DNA from: Bombilactobacillus bombi
GTDB taxonomy: Bacteria; Bacillota; Bacilli; Lactobacillales; Lactobacillaceae
DNA length: 64,000 nt
Assembly: GCF_013607485.1 (NCBI RefSeq)
Contig: NZ_SCHP01000001.1
Location: 62,001 to 126,000 of the forward strand
Reading direction: 5' to 3'
Each line of letters starts with the position of its first letter. Position 1 is the stretch's first letter. The notes beneath the pieces are model-generated. The model saw only the letters and a list, made by a program, of their open reading frames with translations. It was not told the DNA's origin and did no database searches. Below, in pieces: positions 46,868 to 55,908 of this stretch. Position numbers and translations under genes: made by a program.

Positions 46868-47311
46868 TAATTATTTCCCGGGAAATAACTTCTAAAATAA
46901 ATATTTATAATTTCAACTTATTAGTAGATATTTTTCAAATATCATTATTAGAACTATTAAAGGGTAAAATTCTTCCTGTTCCTACTGATACTAAGACTTG
47001 TAACCTGACTATTTTATTGCCATGACAGCTATCAGTTTATCAGTTTAAAAGTTTGTCCTTTTGTCACCTTGTTCTTCCCTGCCTATTTTAGAATAGCTAA
47101 ATAGAAACAAAAGTTGAAAAGATGAAACCAAAGCTGAGCAAATTCTGAAAACACAATTTTAACTTAATAAATGTTCTTATTATTTTAGGATTATATGCTG
47201 GCGGTCCTTTTACTCATAATTAGTATTCTTATAATTAGTTGATTTTGCTTACTCGATTTATGGAATATGGGTATCATATTGAGTTTTGTAAAAATAGTTT
47301 ACCGTTACTAT
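46868..47311. other. non-coding stretch after copy 1, with palindrome
   Basis: It starts with the 18-base palindrome TTATTTCCCGGGAAATAA (46871-46888) directly after the double stop. The rest is AT-rich without recognisable genes. No trace of an ABC ATPase could be read in any frame, so the expected third component of copy 1 is absent rather than broken. Confidence 0.55.
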
Positions 47312-47352
47312 AAAAAATCCCTCAAGCACTTCAAAGTCTTGGGGGATTTTTA
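47312..47352. terminator. bidirectional stem-loop before the flavoprotein remnant
   Basis: AAAAATCCCTCAAG pairs with CTTGGGGGATTTTT. T tracts occur on both strands, so it can end the minus-strand remnant gene. Confidence 0.85.
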
Positions 47353-47358
47353 TTTTAA

Positions 47359-47455
47359 TTATTTTTGTTTAGCAATAGCTTGAACAGCATTTCTTCCTGA
47401 CAAGACACAATAACCAGCATGCGTTCCATATCTTGACACCGTAAGTATCACCATG
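47359..47455 (-). pseudogene. C-terminal remnant, probably of an FAD-dependent oxidoreductase
   Basis: On the minus strand about 27 codons ending at TAA (47361-47359) read TVSRYGTHAGYCVLSGRNAV followed by QAIAKQK. The GYxxxSGRNA pattern near a C-terminus is typical of FAD oxidoreductases such as fumarate reductase-like proteins. It has no start region and ends just before a terminator, so it looks like the tail of a deleted gene. It is divergent from a LysR gene, the normal place for a LysR target. Family assignment is tentative. Confidence 0.45.
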
Positions 47456-47513
47456 AATTATAAATGCTTTGATGATATACTAGAGAAAAAATTTAGACTA
47501 GGGAGATTATTAA

Positions 47514-48398
47514 ATGGATGTTCGAGTCTTAAGATACTTTTTAGCGATTGCACAGGAACATAACATCTCACACGCAGCCCATTTTTTGCATATTTCCCAA
47601 CCAGCACTTTCACGGCAAATTAGTGATTTAGAAACTGAATTGGGCGTTAAATTATTTGAACGAGGACCACGCAGCATTAAACTAACATCACAGGGACATT
47701 ATTTACGTGAACGTGCTCAAGAAATTATCTCTTTAGTGGATAAAACCGAATACAATTTACAAGCCAGTCAGTTATCCATTAGTGGAGAATTAGATATTGG
47801 TGGTGGGGAAAGCATTGGCATGCAGCGAATCATGGATGTTATTAGTGAAATTATTCAAGACTATCCCAATGTTCAAATTCATTTACACAGCGGTGATGCT
47901 GCGGATGTGGAGGCTAAGTTAGATGCTGGCACTTTAGACTTTGGAGTTATTATGGGTTTTAAACCCCTCCAGCAATATAATTCTCTTCGTCTACCTGATA
48001 AAAACTATTGGGGAGTAATTTTACCAGCAGCTTCCCCTTTAAAAAATAAAACCGCGATCACACCACAAGATCTCCTTGGCTACCCTTTAGTAATCTCCGA
48101 GCAGGCTCAGCAAGCCGATCGTTTTCAAGATTGGTGGCGACCAGTTTTTGAGAAATTACACATAGTTGGCACTTATAATTTAATCTTTAATGCTGCGCTT
48201 TTAGTCAAGAATCAAGGCTGTTTAGCCTTAAGCTTTGAACATCTCATAGATTTACGCAATTCCCAATTAGAATTTCGACGTCTAAAACCAACCGTACTTG
48301 AGCCAATTACTATTATTTGGAAGCAAAACCAAACGCTCTCAAGTGTGGCCCAATTATTCTTACAGCGTCTAAAAACTAATATTGCTGCACAAGCTTAA
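47514..48398 (+). CDS. LysR-family transcriptional regulator
   Basis: A 294-residue regulator. The N-terminal HTH is AQEHNISHAAHFLHISQPAL with SRQISDLETELGVKLFERG, followed by a type 2 periplasmic-binding-like effector domain (ELDIGGGESIGMQRIMDVI). Its probable divergent target is reduced to the flavoprotein remnant. It may now be an orphan or may act on the ABC genes around it. GGGAG lies seven to eight bases before the ATG. Confidence 0.9.
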   Translation: MDVRVLRYFLAIAQEHNISHAAHFLHISQPALSRQISDLETELGVKLFERGPRSIKLTSQGHYLRERAQEIISLVDKTEYNLQASQLSISGELDIGGGESIGMQRIMDVISEIIQDYPNVQIHLHSGDAADVEAKLDAGTLDFGVIMGFKPLQQYNSLRLPDKNYWGVILPAASPLKNKTAITPQDLLGYPLVISEQAQQADRFQDWWRPVFEKLHIVGTYNLIFNAALLVKNQGCLALSFEHLIDLRNSQLEFRRLKPTVLEPITIIWKQNQTLSSVAQLFLQRLKTNIAAQA

Positions 48399-48488
48399 TT
48401 TTCAATAAACTATTGTTAGTTGTAGTTAATTGTGAGAAAATGCTAATGTTATTAATTAAAATAAACCAATGGCGAGGCTCTCTTACTT

Positions 48489-49922
48489 ATGAATAAAAAA
48501 ATTGGATTATTATTAAGCCTGCTTTTTTTGTGGTTCTTTATCGGCCCCTTAAAAACCGTTCAGGCACAAAAAGTTTATCAAATTGGTACTGACGTAACTT
48601 ATCCGCCATTTGAATTTGCCAATAAAAACAACCAATATATAGGCATTGATATCGACATTATTAAAGCAATAGCTAAAGAAGAGGGCTTTCAAGTTCAGAT
48701 TAAACCTGTAGGCTTTAACGCAGCGGTCCAATCAATGGAGGCTGGACAACTTGATGGTGTTATTGCCGGGATGATGATTACTCCAGAAAGAAGGGTCAAA
48801 TTTGATTTTTCCCAGCCTTATTTTAATACTGGTATCATCATGGCTGTCGGCAAAAATAGTTCGATCAAATCTTTTCGCCAATTACGTGGACAAAAAGTTG
48901 CTTTAAAAACTGGTGCGGCCGCAGCCGCATATGCCAACAGTATTAAAAGTAAATATGGTTTTAAAACTGTCACTTTTGATGATTCCAACAATATGTATCA
49001 AGATGTAGTTACCGGCAATTCAGTAGCTTGCTTTGAAGACCAGCCGGTAATGCAGTATGCCATCAAACAAGGCACACCTCTCAAAATTCCGCTTAAACCT
49101 GCTAATAAAAGTACTTATGGTTTTGCCGTTCGTAAGGGTCATAATCAAAAGCTACTCCAGCAGTTTGATGCCGGTCTGAAAAAGATTAAGGCCAATGGTA
49201 CTTATGATAAAATTAAAGCCCACTATCTTGGCACTAAACACCACAAAGCTCCAGCTCAGCCCCAAGAAGATCGCAGTTTCTTTGGTTTAATTAAACAAAA
49301 TCAAGCAGCCCTGCTTAGTGGTTTAGGAGAAACAATTTGGCTGACAGTAGCGGCGATTTTATTTGCCACGATTTTTGGCATTATTATTGGTCTTTTAGGG
49401 GTTGTACCCAATAAATTCTGCCAAGGTCTCTCCACTACTATTATTTATATCTTTCGCGGTTTGCCCTTGTTAGTTTTAGCTTTATTCATCTACACGGGGA
49501 TTCCCAGTTTGACTGGACAAAAAATTCCTGCCTTTCTAGCAGGAATTATTACCTTGACCTTGAATGAAGGTGCTTATATTGCCGCCTTTGTCAAAGGAGG
49601 CATTCAAGCAGTAGATCCGGGGCAAATGGAAGCTGCCCGCAGCTTAGGTTTACCGTTTGGCAAGGCCATGCGGCGGGTAATTTTACCGCAGGGTATTAAA
49701 ATCATGATTCCATCTTTTATCAATCAGTTTATTATTACTTTAAAAGACACTTCTATTTTATCGGTCATTGGACTTCTAGAGCTTACCCAAACGGGTAAAA
49801 TCATCATTGCCCGTAATCTAGAGGGCTTTAAAATCTGGGCAATTATTGCCTTGATTTATCTTATCATTATTACCCTACTGACTTGGCTATCTAATTGGGT
49901 TCAAAGGAGAATGCAAGCATGA
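48489..49922 (+). CDS. amino acid ABC transporter, substrate-binding/permease fusion (copy 2)
   Basis: A 477-residue GlnP-like fusion with the same domain order as copy 1. The two differ over the first ~150 residues and around residues 200-215 of the binding domain. They are nearly identical at DNA level from [15 protein letters not shown] to PVMQY and from [16 protein letters not shown] to the end. Substrate range may therefore differ while the membrane part is the same. Its stop overlaps the ATPase gene start (ATGA). Confidence 0.92.
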   Translation: MNKKIGLLLSLLFLWFFIGPLKTVQAQKVYQIGTDVTYPPFEFANKNNQYIGIDIDIIKAIAKEEGFQVQIKPVGFNAAVQSMEAGQLDGVIAGMMITPERRVKFDFSQPYFNTGIIMAVGKNSSIKSFRQLRGQKVALKTGAAAAAYANSIKSKYGFKTVTFDDSNNMYQDVVTGNSVACFEDQPVMQYAIKQGTPLKIPLKPANKSTYGFAVRKGHNQKLLQQFDAGLKKIKANGTYDKIKAHYLGTKHHKAPAQPQEDRSFFGLIKQNQAALLSGLGETIWLTVAAILFATIFGIIIGLLGVVPNKFCQGLSTTIIYIFRGLPLLVLALFIYTGIPSLTGQKIPAFLAGIITLTLNEGAYIAAFVKGGIQAVDPGQMEAARSLGLPFGKAMRRVILPQGIKIMIPSFINQFIITLKDTSILSVIGLLELTQTGKIIIARNLEGFKIWAIIALIYLIIITLLTWLSNWVQRRMQA

Positions 49923-50656
49923 GTATAAAAGTACAAGTAACTAACCTTAACAAAAATTTTGGCACCAATCATGTTTTAAAAAATGTTAATTTAACTGTAC
50001 AATCTAATGAAGTTGTAGTTATCATCGGACCCTCTGGCTCTGGTAAGAGTACCTTTTTGAGAACTCTCAATCGCTTAGAAGATCCAACTTCAGGAAACAT
50101 TGTTATTGACGGCACTGATATTGCCCAACCCAATGCTAATATCAATCAAGTACGCGAAAATGTGGGCATGGTTTTTCAACATTTTAATCTTTTTAATAAC
50201 TTATCAGTTGCCCAAAATATTATGTTAGCACCCCAAGAATTAAAAAATTTAGATGAGCAAAAAGCAGCAGCTCAAGCACATCACTTATTAAAAATGGTTG
50301 GTTTAGAGGAAAAATTTGCTGCGCCAATCCAATCACTTTCTGGCGGTCAGCAACAACGTGTAGCTATTGCGCGGGCTTTGGCTATGAACCCCGATTTAAT
50401 GCTGTTTGACGAACCAACCAGTGCGTTAGATCCTGAAATGGTGGGCGACGTTTTACAAGTTATGAAAAAACTGGCTCAACAAGGAATGACGATGATTGTA
50501 GTTACTCACGAAATGGGCTTTGCCAAAGAAGTGGCTGATCGAGTATTATTTTTTGATGATGGTCAAATTTTAGAAGAAGGCACCCCGACAGCTATTTTTG
50601 ATCATCCCCAAAATCCACGTTTACAAGAATTCTTAAATAAAGTTTTAAATGTATAA
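49919..50656 (+). CDS. glnQ: amino acid ABC transporter ATP-binding protein
   Basis: A 245-residue ABC ATPase. Walker A is [12 protein letters not shown] near residue 35, the Q-loop MVFQHFNLF, the signature [15 protein letters not shown], Walker [15 protein letters not shown] and the switch His VVTHEMGF. The ATG at 49919 is preceded by AAAGGAG; the frame is open back into copy 2. It energises the upstream fusion protein and may serve copy 1 as well, since the coupling loop is the same in both. Confidence 0.95.
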   Translation: MSIKVQVTNLNKNFGTNHVLKNVNLTVQSNEVVVIIGPSGSGKSTFLRTLNRLEDPTSGNIVIDGTDIAQPNANINQVRENVGMVFQHFNLFNNLSVAQNIMLAPQELKNLDEQKAAAQAHHLLKMVGLEEKFAAPIQSLSGGQQQRVAIARALAMNPDLMLFDEPTSALDPEMVGDVLQVMKKLAQQGMTMIVVTHEMGFAKEVADRVLFFDDGQILEEGTPTAIFDHPQNPRLQEFLNKVLNV

Positions 50657-50657
50657 T

Positions 50658-50697
50658 AAAAAGCTCTCCTAAAACTATGAGCTAGGAGAGCTTTTTA
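50658..50697. terminator. bidirectional terminator between glnQ and the DUF975 gene
   Basis: AAAAAGCTCTCCTA pairs with TAGGAGAGCTTTTT and has A and T tracts at the flanks. Confidence 0.92.
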
Positions 50698-51420
50698 TTA
50701 CTCTAATGTCAAATTAGCACTTAAGTCCTTATAAAAGGCAGCATACGTAGCATTTTCATAAGGTTTCAGCCAAATAGAACCAAAACCTAAAACTATCAAA
50801 TTTAAAATCTCCCAACCTAAAAAGCTCAATTGCAAGACAAACAAGCGCCATTTTTGTCCTTTCATTAATTGGCGGCTGCGCGTAATACAATCAAAATAAC
50901 TGATATCACTATTAGGATTCTGATCGGTCAAATCTTTAAAGATATAAGATGCCTGAGAGTAGGAATACTGTTTTACAATTCCCGGAATAATTAATAGCAA
51001 TGACCATAAAAACACAAAAATGTACGTTAAAATTTCAATCACTAAAGCTCCTAAAAAGTAGCGCTTCGAAAACACGCTAAAAGCACCCTGCATTAATTTA
51101 TCAGGATGTTCTTTAGTGCGTAGCCAATCAATCGTTGTAAACATAATACTCATATTAATTAAAACAACCACCAGTGACCAAATTAAACTACCACCTGATC
51201 TGGCGCCATAATTATAGTTAGTACTACCACCCATTTTAGCAGAAGAAAAATAGGAAAATAAGGCAACAATACCTATGCCTGCAAGGATTAAAACCATACG
51301 CATAATAATAGCTAAGATGATTGGTATTAAATTAAGCTTAATGGCCGTTATCCATTGTCCATGATATAAATTTTTTACCTCGCGTTTTAATTCGGCACGA
51401 GTTTTTAAACGTTCTTGCAT
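50698..51420 (-). CDS. DUF975-family membrane protein
   Basis: A 240-residue protein with about five helices. The N-terminal RAELKREVKNLYHGQWITAI and the later SYSQASYIFKDL through SRQLMKGQKWRLFVLQLSF are the DUF975 pattern of Firmicutes. Function unknown; always membrane-bound. AAAGGAGG precedes the ATG. Transcribed alone and divergent from the wall-enzyme pair. Confidence 0.85.
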   Translation of the reverse strand: MQERLKTRAELKREVKNLYHGQWITAIKLNLIPIILAIIMRMVLILAGIGIVALFSYFSSAKMGGSTNYNYGARSGGSLIWSLVVVLINMSIMFTTIDWLRTKEHPDKLMQGAFSVFSKRYFLGALVIEILTYIFVFLWSLLLIIPGIVKQYSYSQASYIFKDLTDQNPNSDISYFDCITRSRQLMKGQKWRLFVLQLSFLGWEILNLIVLGFGSIWLKPYENATYAAFYKDLSANLTLE

Positions 51421-51582
51421 TCCAAATCCTCCTTTAGATCGCTTTCACAGTTACTGAGTGCTTTAAGTATAGTCCATAGGCAAATGAAACACCACCTATT
51501 TTTCTTTTTCCAAATGACTATATCTCGATAACTCAATTTGCGATATAATTATGACATCACTAAAAAAGGAGGTATAATATTA

Positions 51583-52707
51583 TTGTTATTTAAAAAAAGA
51601 AGGGTTAACTTGTATAAGTTTATTAGCTACAATTTAGCCCTAGCAGCTTTAGCTATCGGAGCTTATAGCGTTAATACAGCTCAAGCTGTTCAAGCTGATA
51701 CTAATACTGTCAGCAGTAATGTAGCACCGGCTAACTTTACTGTTACTCAGTTAGCGGGAGTTGTTACAGTTAAAGACCAAATGGCCCCACTTTACAATGC
51801 ACAAGGTCAACTAATTAAGGGGCGCAGTCTATCACCACATTCAGCTTGGCGCACCAATTCCCTACGGGTTAGCAGTACTGGACAAAAATATTATCAAGTT
51901 TCTAGCGAAGAATACATCAGTTATGACCAAGTAACCTTTCAATCTGGAAATGTCGACGGTACTGCACATCCAATTGAAAACGAAATCAAAGATGGTTCCG
52001 GCAACGCTTTTGTCTGTATCATCAAAGGTTCTGGTGTAATTTTATATAATGGCTACGGCGCACAAGCCCAAAGTTCTGGGCGGACACTAGAGAGTGGCAG
52101 TGCTTGGGCAGTAGTTAACCACGTATATGCCAATGGACATTATTGGTATGAAGTAGGCGATAATCAATGGGTTAATGATAGTTTTGTAGTAGTAGTGCAT
52201 GCCAATGATTATCAGCCAGCAGTTTATTTACGCAATGTGCCCTTAATTGCTCAACGTCCTGAGTTGCCTAATGGCTGTGAAATCACAGCGGTAACAATGA
52301 TGTTACAATATGCTGGTGCTAAAGTAGATAAAATGCAACTAGCACGTGAAATGCCACGGAATCATGATCCTAATTACGGTTATATAGGTGATCCTTGGAA
52401 CGGTACGGGTGTGACGATTTTCCCACCAGCATTAATGAATTTAGTTCAAAAATACACACCCAACCATACCGCCAAAAACCTAACAGGTTTAAGCTTTGAC
52501 GCAATTAAATACCAATTGAGTTTAGGTCATCCAGTGGTAACTTGGAATACAATGCATGGTTTTCCTTATCATGCTTTAGTAGTTGTCGGCTATGATAACA
52601 AATATGTTTACTATAATGACTGTTGGACCAATGAAAGAACTGCTTTACCTATCAATACCTTTATTCATAACTGGAATAGTCAAGCTCAAAGAGCTATAAG
52701 TTATTAA
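51583..52707 (+). CDS. secreted C39-like cysteine peptidase with SLAP-like modules
   Basis: A 374-residue exported protein. A TTG at 51583, ten bases after AAGGAGG, starts a long signal peptide (hydrophobic core NLALAALAIGAYSV). Two SLAP-like wall-binding modules follow (about residues 55-115 and 130-185). A C39_2 peptidase domain has Cys in LPNGCEITAVTMML near 233, His in FPYHALVVVGYD and Asp in YNDCW. The same modules occur in the next gene, 16 bases downstream. The domain is like that of uncharacterised surface peptidases of lactobacilli; bacteriocin processing is unlikely because there is no ABC transporter. Confidence 0.85.
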   Translation: MLFKKRRVNLYKFISYNLALAALAIGAYSVNTAQAVQADTNTVSSNVAPANFTVTQLAGVVTVKDQMAPLYNAQGQLIKGRSLSPHSAWRTNSLRVSSTGQKYYQVSSEEYISYDQVTFQSGNVDGTAHPIENEIKDGSGNAFVCIIKGSGVILYNGYGAQAQSSGRTLESGSAWAVVNHVYANGHYWYEVGDNQWVNDSFVVVVHANDYQPAVYLRNVPLIAQRPELPNGCEITAVTMMLQYAGAKVDKMQLAREMPRNHDPNYGYIGDPWNGTGVTIFPPALMNLVQKYTPNHTAKNLTGLSFDAIKYQLSLGHPVVTWNTMHGFPYHALVVVGYDNKYVYYNDCWTNERTALPINTFIHNWNSQAQRAISY

Positions 52708-52723
52708 AAGTGAGGAAATAAGG

Positions 52724-53956
52724 ATGAATAAAAAAATACTTACTACAATAGTAATTAGTGCCAGCCTTTTAAGCGCAATTAATTTGGCACCTAAGGCACA
52801 AGCTGCCAATGTCAATCCTGCTAACGGTGTGGTAACTACTGTAAAACTAGCACAATTATATAATGATAATGGACAAGCCATTGCTGGACGGCAATTAATG
52901 GCTAATACACCTTGGTTAATTAATGGCACCATCGACATACCAGATGTTGGTACTTTATATCGAGTTTCCGATCATGAATTCGTTAAATCTGAAGATGTGA
53001 ATTTACAGCATGGTGTGCCCCAAAAAGGTGTAGTCTGGGCTGGAAAAAATGGTGCTGTCACTTATCATTATCAACATGGTACTTATGAAGCAATTAATAG
53101 CAACTTAGCCGCCAATAGTGCTTGGCAGTATAACTATACTGATAACGCTAACGGTAAAACATGGTATCAAGTTGCTACTAACACTTGGATTAATAGTGAT
53201 GATGTTGCTACTCCTAAATATACTAATCCCGCTGGTTGGTATCCTATTCACAACTCGCAAATTACTCAACAGCAAAAACCTGGATATGACCTTTATAATG
53301 GCGTAGAAGGTATTAAAGTCTATAAAGTACGTCAATTCTTTGGTTTATCTAATGCTCATACCATTTATGATGGTAATGTAATTTCTCGCGTACGCAATTG
53401 GCAAGCAAGCCATGGTTTAAAAGCTACTGGTATTGTTGATTATAATACCTGGACACATATGGGCTTCAGCGGCAAAGATTGGTACGATTTAGATAGTTAT
53501 GTTGCGCCTTTAAGAACCAATATTAATAGCAGCCGCAGCGATCATATCGAAGCGATGATTGCCCAAGCCAAAGAATATCTAGGTAAACCGTGGATTTCTG
53601 GAGCAGCTTCTTCACCAGCTTATGGCGTTGATTGCTCTGGATTAGTCACCCAAGCTCTATATGCTTCTGGTATTGATCCTCAACCTACCAGCAATATCCA
53701 GCATGCTCAACCTGGTAATGAATGGAATTGCCAACTCTTATACAGCAGCCCTTATGTTCACAGTGTTGCTTATTCACAAAGACTTCGTGGTGATTTAATT
53801 TTCTATCAAAGCCCTTATGATGGCAGCATCTGGCACGTCGGTATCTACTTAGGAAATAATCAAGTCTTAGATTCTTGGCCTGATTCTGTCGCTGTTCGGC
53901 CAATTACTAACTGGCAGCGGAACATTGTAGCTAAAGTTGGTCGAGTATTCTATTAA
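52724..53956 (+). CDS. secreted NlpC/P60 endopeptidase with SLAP-like and peptidoglycan-binding modules
   Basis: A 410-residue exported wall hydrolase. The signal peptide ends near APKAQA-AN (residue 27). Two SLAP-like modules (about 30-90 and 100-160) lead to a PG_binding_1-like segment (VYKVRQFFGLSNAHTIYDGN to YNTWTHMGF). The NlpC/P60 domain has Cys in YGVDCSGLVTQAL, His in IWHVGIYLG and a polar third residue near DSWPDSVAV. It would cut peptide stems of peptidoglycan. Operon with the C39-like peptidase; terminated just downstream. Confidence 0.9.
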   Translation: MNKKILTTIVISASLLSAINLAPKAQAANVNPANGVVTTVKLAQLYNDNGQAIAGRQLMANTPWLINGTIDIPDVGTLYRVSDHEFVKSEDVNLQHGVPQKGVVWAGKNGAVTYHYQHGTYEAINSNLAANSAWQYNYTDNANGKTWYQVATNTWINSDDVATPKYTNPAGWYPIHNSQITQQQKPGYDLYNGVEGIKVYKVRQFFGLSNAHTIYDGNVISRVRNWQASHGLKATGIVDYNTWTHMGFSGKDWYDLDSYVAPLRTNINSSRSDHIEAMIAQAKEYLGKPWISGAASSPAYGVDCSGLVTQALYASGIDPQPTSNIQHAQPGNEWNCQLLYSSPYVHSVAYSQRLRGDLIFYQSPYDGSIWHVGIYLGNNQVLDSWPDSVAVRPITNWQRNIVAKVGRVFY

Positions 53957-53986
53957 GAAATTTTTACCCAACAAATGTATATGCTC

Positions 53987-54022
53987 AAAAAGCCCTTAGC
54001 ATTTTTTGCTAAGGGCTTTTTA
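53987..54022 (+). terminator. terminator of the wall-enzyme operon
   Basis: AAAAAGCCCTTAGC pairs with GCTAAGGGCTTTTT. Confidence 0.93.
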
Positions 54023-54380
54023 GTTATAAAATTTGAACTTTCATGCTAATAATTACCTAGGAAATATACTCATAAAAGTTATATAGAGCTTTTACCTCCA
54101 CTCTTATAACTAGAATGCGACAACGAATATTATTAGTATTTGCCAACATAATTTAATATTTGTGAGTGTAATTACGACCTGAAATTTAAAAAGCAACAAT
54201 CTATTAATTAGACTGTTGCTTTTTAGACAGGAGGATATATCATTATTTAATCAATTAGGAGAGGTTCAATTCACCTAAACATTATCCTCTGTAATAGTAT
54301 CACATTAATTAGTAATACTATTACTGTATTTTATGCTCTTAAATGAGAATTTCAAGCTATTTTTTAATATATTTATAATT
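54023..54380. other. non-coding region with further stem-loops
   Basis: It holds a second strong hairpin (AAAAAGCAACAATCT/AGACTGTTGCTTTTT, 54188-54224) and a 10-base inverted repeat (GTAATAGTAT 54291-54300, ATACTATTAC 54315-54324). A strong Shine-Dalgarno-like AGGAGG at 54231 has no usable start codon after it. No gene was recognised; a small RNA is possible but unsupported. Confidence 0.5.
54188..54224. terminator. orphan bidirectional terminator-like hairpin
   Basis: The stem is AAAAAGCAACAATCT with AGACTGTTGCTTTTT over an eight-base loop. No gene lies between it and the previous terminator; on the minus strand it could end corA transcripts. Confidence 0.7.
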
Positions 54381-55292
54381 TTAAAGCTTCTTATGAAACT
54401 TTAAAATCAACAAGAGCCATAGGGACAAGATGATACAGATCACTACAATTATTATCCAAGCAAAAGAAACTTTCATCCATGGCAAACCTACATTCATACC
54501 AAAAAAACCAGTTACAATTGTCGGAACTGTTAAAATCAAAGACCAAATTGTTAAAAATTTCATTGTGTCATTCAAATTATTATTGGCAATAACATTAAAA
54601 GTTTCTGTGATTCTTTGAACAATATCTAATTCTGTTTCAACCATTTGTTTAACCTGACGACATTCCACTAGAACATCCTCTAACATCTCTGAATTGGCAG
54701 TTTCTTGGCTTGTACGCATAAAGGGCGTTTGAGCTAAGCGACAAATAATTGATTCATTTAAAATGATAGCACTAGAAAAAAATGACAATGATTGTTCTAA
54801 ACGTGAAAGCTCTACTAATTTTTCATTAGTAATTTTTTTGTTAAGCTCTTGATCGAGTTGATTACGCCGATGGGTGATTTGACGGATCACAGGCAAAAAA
54901 GTGTCAATCAATTCAAATAATAAAGCCAAAACTACTTTCTCATTAGTAAATTTGCTTAAGTTTAGTTGCAGCTTATTCAAAGACTTCTTGACAATAGAAC
55001 TGTCACAGGGATTAAAAATAAACAAAGTATCTTGATGAATTAAAAATTCAATTGGCTGGGTGACATAATGCAAATCATCTTTATCTAAAAAACGGGGTAT
55101 TTGAATGATTAATAATTGATCACTTGTAGTTTTATCGTAGATATAATTAGGGCTTTCATCACGATCAGTTCCATAAGCAATGATTTCATCATCAATATGA
55201 AAGTCGCGTTCTAAGTCTGAGATTTCACTGGCAGTTAAGTGGCTGGTATTAATAAATTTATATTGAGGATTCAGCGCAATGTTTTCAATCAA
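54381..55292 (-). CDS. corA: CorA-family divalent cation transporter
   Basis: A 303-residue inner-membrane channel-type transporter. A long cytoplasmic helical domain precedes two C-terminal helices, with the selectivity motif GFFGMNVGLPW between them and a lysine-rich end. This is the short YfjQ/MIT-like type. The start is TTG at 55292, eight bases after GGAGGG; the frame is open to 55346 but crosses the palindrome and the Shine-Dalgarno. Mg2+ is the likely ion. Confidence 0.88.
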   Translation of the reverse strand: MIENIALNPQYKFINTSHLTASEISDLERDFHIDDEIIAYGTDRDESPNYIYDKTTSDQLLIIQIPRFLDKDDLHYVTQPIEFLIHQDTLFIFNPCDSSIVKKSLNKLQLNLSKFTNEKVVLALLFELIDTFLPVIRQITHRRNQLDQELNKKITNEKLVELSRLEQSLSFFSSAIILNESIICRLAQTPFMRTSQETANSEMLEDVLVECRQVKQMVETELDIVQRITETFNVIANNNLNDTMKFLTIWSLILTVPTIVTGFFGMNVGLPWMKVSFAWIIIVVICIILSLWLLLILKFHKKL

Positions 55293-55306
55293 TTTTATCA
55301 CCCTCC

Positions 55307-55324
55307 ATATTTCCCGGGAAATAT
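55307..55324. promoter_or_regulatory. 18-base palindrome just upstream of corA
   Basis: ATATTTCCCGGGAAATAT abuts the Shine-Dalgarno of corA. Its central 16 bases also occur at 46872-46887 after the first ABC fusion gene, and I see the 12-base core nowhere else in the window. It is suited to bind a dimeric repressor; the factor is unknown. Confidence 0.45.
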
Positions 55325-55402
55325 TAGAAATATTTTTTCCCTTCATTATTTGCTACAATAGCGCCTTGCTATTTAAGGGGCCTCTTTAGTGTTTTAAGTG
55401 AT

Positions 55403-55819
55403 TTATTTTCTTTTAAAGATAAATACCTTACTAAAGACATAATTAGCTATCACCACGATGATATTGTCGATTAATTTAACAATGAGGCTATTAGCATGCA
55501 GCATGCCAATACCTATTTGTAAAACTACAAAATCAATTAATAGACTCAAAATTCTAAAGAAGAAAAATGCTTCTAATTCTTTTAGTACGGCTTTTTTCGA
55601 ACTTTGATGCGAATTAAAAACAAATTGTTTATTTGTGATATAGGCAAAAAGTACTGACAATAACCAAGCAACAAAGGTGGCCATTTGATAACCCATTATA
55701 TGATTCCAAGTGTAAAGTTCATAAAATACTATTAAATTAATTAAGGTGGTTAATCCCCCAAATATCAAATAAGAGATAAGCGCCCAATATTTTTTTATTA
55801 AAGTAATTAGCTTCTCCAT
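55403..55819 (-). CDS. GtrA-family membrane protein
   Basis: A 138-residue protein with four helices. YLIFGGLTTLINLIVFYELY and the C-terminal NYVFSKVFIFKRK are GtrA hallmarks. Members assist transfer of lipid-linked sugars for wall polysaccharide or teichoic acid decoration. No glycosyltransferase is adjacent; the GT-C-like protein at 28170 is distant. CAGGAG lies before the ATG. Divergent from an amino acid permease. Confidence 0.88.
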   Translation of the reverse strand: MEKLITLIKKYWALISYLIFGGLTTLINLIVFYELYTWNHIMGYQMATFVAWLLSVLFAYITNKQFVFNSHQSSKKAVLKELEAFFFFRILSLLIDFVVLQIGIGMLHANSLIVKLIDNIIVVIANYVFSKVFIFKRK

Positions 55820-55908
55820 AAAGACTCCTGTATAATTGAAGAGTTGCTGTATAATGCAGCTTGTAGGTTTATTATGACTATTTTACAATATTTAGACAAG
55901 GAGATTCT

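Noticed and set aside
46843-47025. 60-codon frame after the first ABC fusion gene, possibly a truncated ATPase
   Set aside because: The translation shows no Walker motif or other similarity to GlnQ and consists of AT-rich filler.
54225-54300. Small gene after the AGGAGG at 54231
   Set aside because: No ATG, GTG or TTG with a usable frame follows at a sensible distance.
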